Below are positions 15,707-19,703 of a stretch of DNA of 19,703 bases, piece by piece; position 1 is the stretch's first letter; the number at the start of each line of letters is the position of its first letter. The notes beneath the pieces are model-generated. The model ran no database searches, was not told the DNA's origin, and was given only the letters and a program-made list of their open reading frames with translations. The DNA is from an uncultured Oscillospiraceae bacterium (GTDB taxonomy: Bacteria > Bacillota > Clostridia > Oscillospirales > Oscillospiraceae): NCBI GenBank assembly GCA_934661735.1, contig CAKUJN010000039.1:1-19703 (forward strand), in the 5' to 3' direction. The translations under genes and the position numbers were made by a program.

Positions 15707-16900
15707 TTACAGCATGAATTTGCGCTGACCGCTCAAAAGCTCTTTCCACACGGGGGACATATTGCGCAGATACTGCACAATGCCGGGGATTTCAGCCAGC
15801 ATATAGTCGATTTCCTCCTCGGTGTTCCACTCGCACAGGCTCAGCCGCAGCGAGCCGTGCGCCACCTCGTGCGGCCGTCCGATGGCCAGCAGCACATGGC
15901 TCGGGTCCAGCGAGCCGGACGTGCACGCCGAGCCGGACGAGGCGCAGATGCCCTTCGCGTCCAGAAGCAGCAGAAGGCTTTCGCCCTCAATGCCCTCAAA
16001 GCAGAAATTCACGTTGCCGGGCAGGCGCTTTTCGCCGTGATCCTCGCCGTTGAGGGCGCTGTGCGGAATTTTGGAAAGTCCCGCGATCAGCTTGTCCCGC
16101 AGTGCGGAAACCTTTGCGGCGTTTTCATCGATTCTGCCGCACGCCTCCTTCAGTGCAGCGGCCATGCCCATGATGGCGGGAATGTTCTCCGTGCCCGCGC
16201 GTTTGCCGCGCTCCTGCGCGCCGCCCTCGATCAGATTCGTCAGAACGATGCCGCGCCGCGCGTACAGCACGCCCACGCCCTTGGGGCCGTGGAACTTGTG
16301 TGCCGAAAGCGACAGCATGTCAATGTTCTGCGCCTTCACGTCGATGTGCAGATGGCCTGCGGCCTGTACCGCGTCGGTGTGGAACAGGACGCCCTTTTCA
16401 CGGCACAGCGCGCCGATTTCGGCAACCGGCTCGATTGTGCCGATCTCGTTGTTGGCGTACATGACCGACACCAGACAGGTGTCGGGGCGGATGGCCGCCG
16501 CCACCTGCTCTACGGTGACGCAGCCCTTTTCATCGACCGGAAGCAGCGTCACCTCAAAGCCCAGCTTTTCCAGCCGCCGCAGCGAGTGGAGAATGGCATG
16601 GTGCTCGATATTTGTGGAAATGATGTGCTTTTTTCCCTTTTTTTCGCCCAGCATGGCCGCGGACAAAAGCGCCTGATTGTCGGCCTCGCTGCCGCCGGAG
16701 GTAAAGGTGATCTCCCGCAGCTCACAGCCCAGACATGCCGCGACGGCCTGCCGCGCCTCGGCCAGCGCCTGCGCGGCCTCCTGACCGACGGTGTGCAGGC
16801 TGGACGGGTTTCCAAAATACGTCTCCATATACGGAAGCATCGCATCGATTGCCGTGCGGCTCATTTTCGTGGTTGCGGCGTTATCGGCGTAAACTCTCAT
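15707..16900 (-). CDS. iscS: Cysteine desulfurase (IscS/NifS)
   Basis: This 397-residue PLP enzyme takes sulfur from cysteine as a persulfide and passes it to IscU. The N-terminus VYADNAATT is typical, as is SGGSEADNQA (68-77). H100 (IEHHAIL) should stack on the cofactor, D176 (HTDAVQA) binds its ring nitrogen, and K202 (SLSAHKFHGPKG) forms the Schiff base. The catalytic Cys326 lies in the mobile loop SSGSACTSGSLDPSHVL. The loop length matches group I NifS/IscS, not the shorter SufS loop. AAAGGAG precedes the ATG. It is the first gene of iscS-iscU, with a TTGACT/TATTCT promoter flanked by two ATTCCTAC boxes. No iscR gene is in the window. The adjacent radical-SAM proteins MiaB and HemW are likely consumers of its clusters. 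Confidence 0.96.
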   Translation of the reverse strand: MRVYADNAATTKMSRTAIDAMLPYMETYFGNPSSLHTVGQEAAQALAEARQAVAACLGCELREITFTSGGSEADNQALLSAAMLGEKKGKKHIISTNIEHHAILHSLRRLEKLGFEVTLLPVDEKGCVTVEQVAAAIRPDTCLVSVMYANNEIGTIEPVAEIGALCREKGVLFHTDAVQAAGHLHIDVKAQNIDMLSLSAHKFHGPKGVGVLYARRGIVLTNLIEGGAQERGKRAGTENIPAIMGMAAALKEACGRIDENAAKVSALRDKLIAGLSKIPHSALNGEDHGEKRLPGNVNFCFEGIEGESLLLLLDAKGICASSGSACTSGSLDPSHVLLAIGRPHEVAHGSLRLSLCEWNTEEEIDYMLAEIPGIVQYLRNMSPVWKELLSGQRKFML

Positions 16901-16940
16901 AAAATCAGCTCCTTTGATTCTTTGCAGGACGTTCGCTTTT

Positions 16941-17009
16941 AATTCCTACTGAACTGGTATGTTTATCTGACAACAGAATAGCACAATATTCCTACAAAGT
17001 CAATAGGTT
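16941..17009 (-). promoter_or_regulatory. iscS promoter with two ATTCCTAC operator-like boxes
   Basis: On the minus strand -35 TTGACT (16998-17003) and -10 TATTCT (16975-16980) are 17 bases apart. ATTCCTAC (plus strand) occurs twice: at 16942-16949, just past the expected transcription start, followed by TGAACTGGTATG; and at 16988-16995 inside the spacer, followed by AAAGTCAATAGG. The CCTA...TAGG half-dyads resemble operators of Rrf2-family regulators (IscR/CymR). The regulator identity is inference. Confidence 0.65.
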
Positions 17010-17094
17010 AATGGAAAGCCGAAAATGACGATGCGGCGGGTATGAAATCCCGCGCCGGCTGACAAAATTTCAGAGAATCTTAATGGAATATCGC

Positions 17095-17123
17095 TTGTGC
17101 ATACCGGTAAAAAATAGTATCAT
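17095..17123 (+). promoter_or_regulatory. Promoter of the DUF2974 gene
   Basis: -35 TTGTGC (17095-17100) and -10 TATCAT (17118-17123) are 17 bases apart, with transcription likely starting about 25 bases before the ATG at 17154. It is divergent from iscS. The 17010-17094 stretch between the two promoters shows nothing else I can name. Confidence 0.55.
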
Positions 17124-17153
17124 AGAAGCATATTCAAGGGAGGTAGACCCCGT

Positions 17154-18389
17154 ATGGCAAACATGCTTGATTATCTGGACTGGCGCGGCGATCTGACGCT
17201 TGCCGAGCGGCCGTTCAATGAGGTGGACAATCTGATTCTGACCAAGCTCTGCTTCATGGATTTCAGCGGCATTGTGCCCGCGGCGTTTACCGGCACGGGG
17301 ACGACGCTTGCGTCCGCCGCGGCGCAGTATTTCCGGATGCATCCCAGTACGGACATGGGCGTGCTGGTGCCGGAGGAGATTCCCGTCCTGCTGCAAAAGG
17401 CGGCGGCCAGCCGCCGGTTCCAGAACGCACGGCTGGACGGCTTTGTCTGTCATACCGATACCGGCGAAGAGGTACAGTTTTCCGCGCTGAGCGTCCTGCT
17501 GGACGACGGGACGGTCTACATTGCCTTCCGCGGCACCGACGACACCATCGTCGGATGGAAAGAGGACTGCAATCTGGCGCTGATGTCCACGGTCCCGTCG
17601 CAGGCCGAGGCGCTGGAATATCTGTGTGCCGCCACCGACGCCTATCCGGCGCAGCCGCTGCGCGCGGGCGGACACTCCAAGGGCGGCAATCTGGCCGTCT
17701 ACAGCGCCGTATACTGCGGCGAAGCTACGCAGAAGCGTCTGGTTGCCGTATACAATAACGACGGCCCCGGCTTCCATTCCAGCCTGCTGGAAACGCCCGA
17801 GCACCGGCGGATTGCCGGCCGGATTCTGACCATTGTGCCCGAGTCGTCGGTTGTCGGAATGCTTCTGGAGCACGAGGAGGAATACACCGTTGTCACCAGC
17901 ACCAATTCCGGCCTGTTCCAGCACGACGGCTTTTCGTGGCAGGTGCTGGGCGACCACTTCATTCACCGGCCGTCGATGGACTTCGGCGGGCGCGTGGCCG
18001 AGCAGACGCTGCGCACCATGATTCACAGCATGACGCAGAAGCAGCGCGAGGCGTTTGTCGACGCACTGTTTGAGATTCTGACCTGCACGGATGCGGAGAC
18101 GCTGTCCGAGCTGAAGCAGGGTGGGCTGAAAACGGCGTCAGCCATGCTGAAAAAGTTTCAGGCGCTGGACAAGGATGAACGCCACGCGCTCAGCGGTACG
18201 CTCAAGCTGCTGCTGACATCCGGCGCAAAGTCCATGCAGGGCGAACTGATGCAGAAGGAGCGCGGCAAAACGCGCCAGCTGATGCAGGCCGCGGCCGAGT
18301 GGCTGGACGGCTTTGTGCAGACGCACCTGCGTCCGGACGGCGCGAAGCCGTCCGCCGAGCCCGAACAGGAGAGAGAGAAAACGACATGA
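17154..18389 (+). CDS. DUF2974/Mbeg1-like alpha/beta-hydrolase
   Basis: This 411-residue protein fits the Mbeg1-like (DUF2974) family of alpha/beta-hydrolases. The N-terminal LDYLDWRGDLTLAERPFNEVDNLIL (5-29) is the family opening, with the DNLILTKLCFMDF stretch. The VYIAFRGTDDTIVGWKEDC segment (121-139) precedes the nucleophile elbow G173-H-S175-K-G-G-N. His257 or His268 and an Asp such as Asp203 (NNDGPGF) could complete a Ser-Asp-His triad; this is by eye. The final 130 residues are helical and charged and are not part of the hydrolase core. No signal peptide is seen, so it is cytoplasmic. Substrate and role are not known to me; a lipase/esterase activity is only a fold-based guess. A GGGAGG site precedes the ATG. 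The stop overlaps the next ATG, so the membrane partner downstream is co-expressed. Confidence 0.85.
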   Translation: MANMLDYLDWRGDLTLAERPFNEVDNLILTKLCFMDFSGIVPAAFTGTGTTLASAAAQYFRMHPSTDMGVLVPEEIPVLLQKAAASRRFQNARLDGFVCHTDTGEEVQFSALSVLLDDGTVYIAFRGTDDTIVGWKEDCNLALMSTVPSQAEALEYLCAATDAYPAQPLRAGGHSKGGNLAVYSAVYCGEATQKRLVAVYNNDGPGFHSSLLETPEHRRIAGRILTIVPESSVVGMLLEHEEEYTVVTSTNSGLFQHDGFSWQVLGDHFIHRPSMDFGGRVAEQTLRTMIHSMTQKQREAFVDALFEILTCTDAETLSELKQGGLKTASAMLKKFQALDKDERHALSGTLKLLLTSGAKSMQGELMQKERGKTRQLMQAAAEWLDGFVQTHLRPDGAKPSAEPEQEREKTT

Positions 18390-18853
18390 ACCAGCTTACT
18401 TCCATTCTTATGACGGCGCTTCTGGCCATGGCGCCGGTCAGCGAGCTTCGCGGCGCGATTCCGTTTGGCCTGGCGCACGATATCCCGACTGCGGCGCTGT
18501 ATCCGCTGTGCGTCGCGGCAAATATTCTGCCGGTGCCGCTGATCATTCTGTTTATCCGGAAAATCCTCGCGTGGATGCAGCGCCTCGGCGGCAGGCCGCA
18601 GGCAGCCGCAGACTGGCTGATTTCGCGCGGCCTGAAAAAATCCATGCTGTATAAGAAGTACGAGACGCTCGGTCTGTTCATTCTGGTGGCCATCCCGCTG
18701 CCCGGGACGGGCGCATGGACCGGCGCGCTGGTCTCGGCGCTTCTGGGCCTGCGGATGAAGTTCGCCCTGCCGGCCATCGCCGCGGGCGTCGCGGCCGCGG
18801 GCGTGATCGTCCTGCTGGTCTGTCAGGGCGTCGTCCATATCGCAGGGCTGTGA
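18386..18853 (+). CDS. COG2426 small multi-drug export family membrane protein
   Basis: This 155-residue protein has about four hydrophobic stretches (4-20, 35-56, 94-118, 124-152) and matches the COG2426/Sm_multidrug_ex family. Marks are the N-terminal MAPVSELRGAIPFGLA (15-30) and, in the middle, KKYETLGLFILVAIPLPGTGAWTGALVSALLG, the paired re-entrant-like P-x-TG segment. The family name reflects old annotation; a transport role is not proven and its substrate is unknown. The ATG at 18386 overlaps the upstream stop as ATGA, with an AGGAG site about 15 bases before it, so translation is coupled. An 8 bp hairpin (18857-18864 with 18868-18875) starts 4 bases after the stop, without a T-run, and repeat element C begins directly beyond. 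Confidence 0.88.
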   Translation: MNQLTSILMTALLAMAPVSELRGAIPFGLAHDIPTAALYPLCVAANILPVPLIILFIRKILAWMQRLGGRPQAAADWLISRGLKKSMLYKKYETLGLFILVAIPLPGTGAWTGALVSALLGLRMKFALPAIAAGVAAAGVIVLLVCQGVVHIAGL

Positions 18854-18856
18854 TGC

Positions 18857-18875
18857 GCTCCGGCAAAGCCGGAGC
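18857..18875 (+). other. Hairpin just past the COG2426 gene
   Basis: GCTCCGGC pairs with GCCGGAGC around AAA, 4 bases after the stop. There is no T-run, so it is a weak terminator candidate or the outermost part of element C. Confidence 0.4.
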
Positions 18876-18879
18876 AGCC

Positions 18880-19703
18880 TCCGGCGGCAATTCTGCGCCG
18901 CAGCCTGTAGGGGCTGACGACTTTGCGCAGCCGTTGGCGACGAAGGAGCGCTACGGATGCGGCCCACCCCTTGCGGGTGCACATCAGCCCTTTTGTCCGG
19001 TTTCACCAGACTACCGCTTTTGCGGTAACACCGCAACCGTGCCTCTGGCGGCATACTTTTTCTGGCTTGTCAGAAAAAGTATGCAAAAAGAGACGCTGGA
19101 TGCGAATCGGATTGTACCGCGATGCCACAGAATTACCCCGTCAAAGAACGCTGCGGCCAGCACACGAGAATCTTTCTGCAAAGCTACACTACAGCGCCGC
19201 CTGCTTGGTGACAACGCTCTCATCGAGAATCGTTGCCACGCAATGGGATGGCAAAACACGCTGCCGTGGAAATGGCAGGCCATCTACGTATACGCCGATG
19301 GTGCAGAATCGTAACCGGCCGAGTATTCCGGAAATGAGCAGAACCGAAATTGATACAGTCTGCCCGCAACTGCGTGTAGTACCTTTGTCGGAACCATAAG
19401 CTATCGGGAAAATAGCAATCCTGCGCCCGAATAGGGCGTTCAGGCCGCGGAGCGGCCAAAGAATCGCGCGCGTCAGCGCGCAATATAAGAACCGAATTGC
19501 AAACCAGCGAAGCGTTTGCAATTCGGAGAGGACGAGCAGCGCAATGGACGAGGCCTGCCGCTTGCGGCGGGACGAGGGATTGCGTGAGGCTCCAAGAGCG
19601 CAAGCTTTGCGCCGCGCGATTGGCTTAGCCGAACGTATGCAGAGCGAAGCGTCGCTTGGAGCTTGCGAGGACGAAGCGCTTCTTTTTGCCTACTTTTTCT
19701 GGC
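18880..19703 (-). repeat. Repeat element C, inverted copy with insertion, cut by window edge
   Basis: This is the same element read in the opposite direction. From the gene side: CCTGTAGGGG (18905-18914), a decayed GTAG hairpin, CCGG spacer, TGCGG dyads, a perfect 14 bp hairpin (19051-19064 with 19071-19084, loop GCTTGT) and CAAAAAG. A core (19090-19400) follows that matches copy A with only a handful of differences. Next is the GGCCGC and GC hairpin module (19443-19485), then about 180 bases not found in A or B (19487-19670), and then GAAGCGCTTCTTTTTG leading into the left arm of the far hairpin (19688-19701), where the window ends. No gene with a ribosome site is seen. Confidence 0.87.
19493..19525. 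repeat. 12 bp perfect inverted repeat in the insertion of element C
   Basis: CGAATTGCAAAC (19493-19504) pairs with GTTTGCAATTCG (19514-19525). Further in, GCTCCAAG (19589-19596) pairs with CTTGGAGC (19655-19662). Both belong to the extra 180 bases unique to copy C. Confidence 0.6.

Overview
The window comes from a high-GC Firmicute, most likely a Clostridia/Oscillospiraceae-type gut anaerobe. This is inferred from the Gram-positive gene content and order (rpmH-rnpA-yidD-yidC-jag; lepA-hemW; mreD-mrdA), the AGGAGG-type ribosome binding sites, the Rrf2-style iscS control region and the GC-rich codon use. No taxonomic marker could be searched, so this stays an inference. The protein-coding content is almost entirely housekeeping. 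The unusual part is what lies between the genes.

Layout. From about 12.4 kb down to 0.2 kb everything reads on the minus strand, in this transcription order: miaB (tRNA methylthiotransferase); repeat element B; mreD, mrdA (PBP2) and lepA (EF4); repeat element A; hemW; then the rpmH, rnpA, yidD, yidC, jag cluster driven by a perfect TTGACA/TATAAT promoter, ending in an intrinsic terminator followed by the end of repeat element D. From 12.5 to 15.2 kb on the plus strand there is a membrane-anchored parvulin-type foldase and a diacylglycerol-kinase-family lipid kinase. A bidirectional terminator separates these from iscU and iscS on the minus strand. Divergent from iscS on the plus strand is a DUF2974/Mbeg1-like alpha/beta-hydrolase gene, translationally coupled (ATGA overlap) to a COG2426 small membrane protein. 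Repeat element C follows and runs off the right edge.

The genes serve protein and RNA quality control and envelope biogenesis: RNase P protein, L34, YidC/YidD membrane insertion, KhpB RNA binding, MreD/PBP2 wall elongation, EF4, MiaB, PrsA-like folding, and IscS/IscU cluster assembly, which feeds the radical-SAM enzymes MiaB and HemW. dnaA and oriC, often found beside rpmH, are not seen here.

The most noteworthy structure is a family of about 0.7 kb apparently non-coding elements (full copies A and B; partial D at the left edge; C cut by the right edge, inverted). Each has long imperfect terminal inverted repeats. Each end contains a 13-14 bp perfect hairpin of the form ACTTTTTCTG-N6-CAGAAAAAGT, with compensatory base changes between copies. 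There are GTAG-headed REP-like hairpins, a GC hairpin plus T-run module and a conserved core of about 290 bp. All four copies present the same end to the 3' end of the neighbouring gene. A and C are almost identical over the core although they lie about 14 kb apart in opposite orientation. B carries a nested palindromic insertion and C a separate insertion of about 180 bp. One copy splits the usually adjacent lepA-hemW pair. This looks like a MITE- or REP/BIME-like mobile repeat family whose mobilising enzyme is not in the window.
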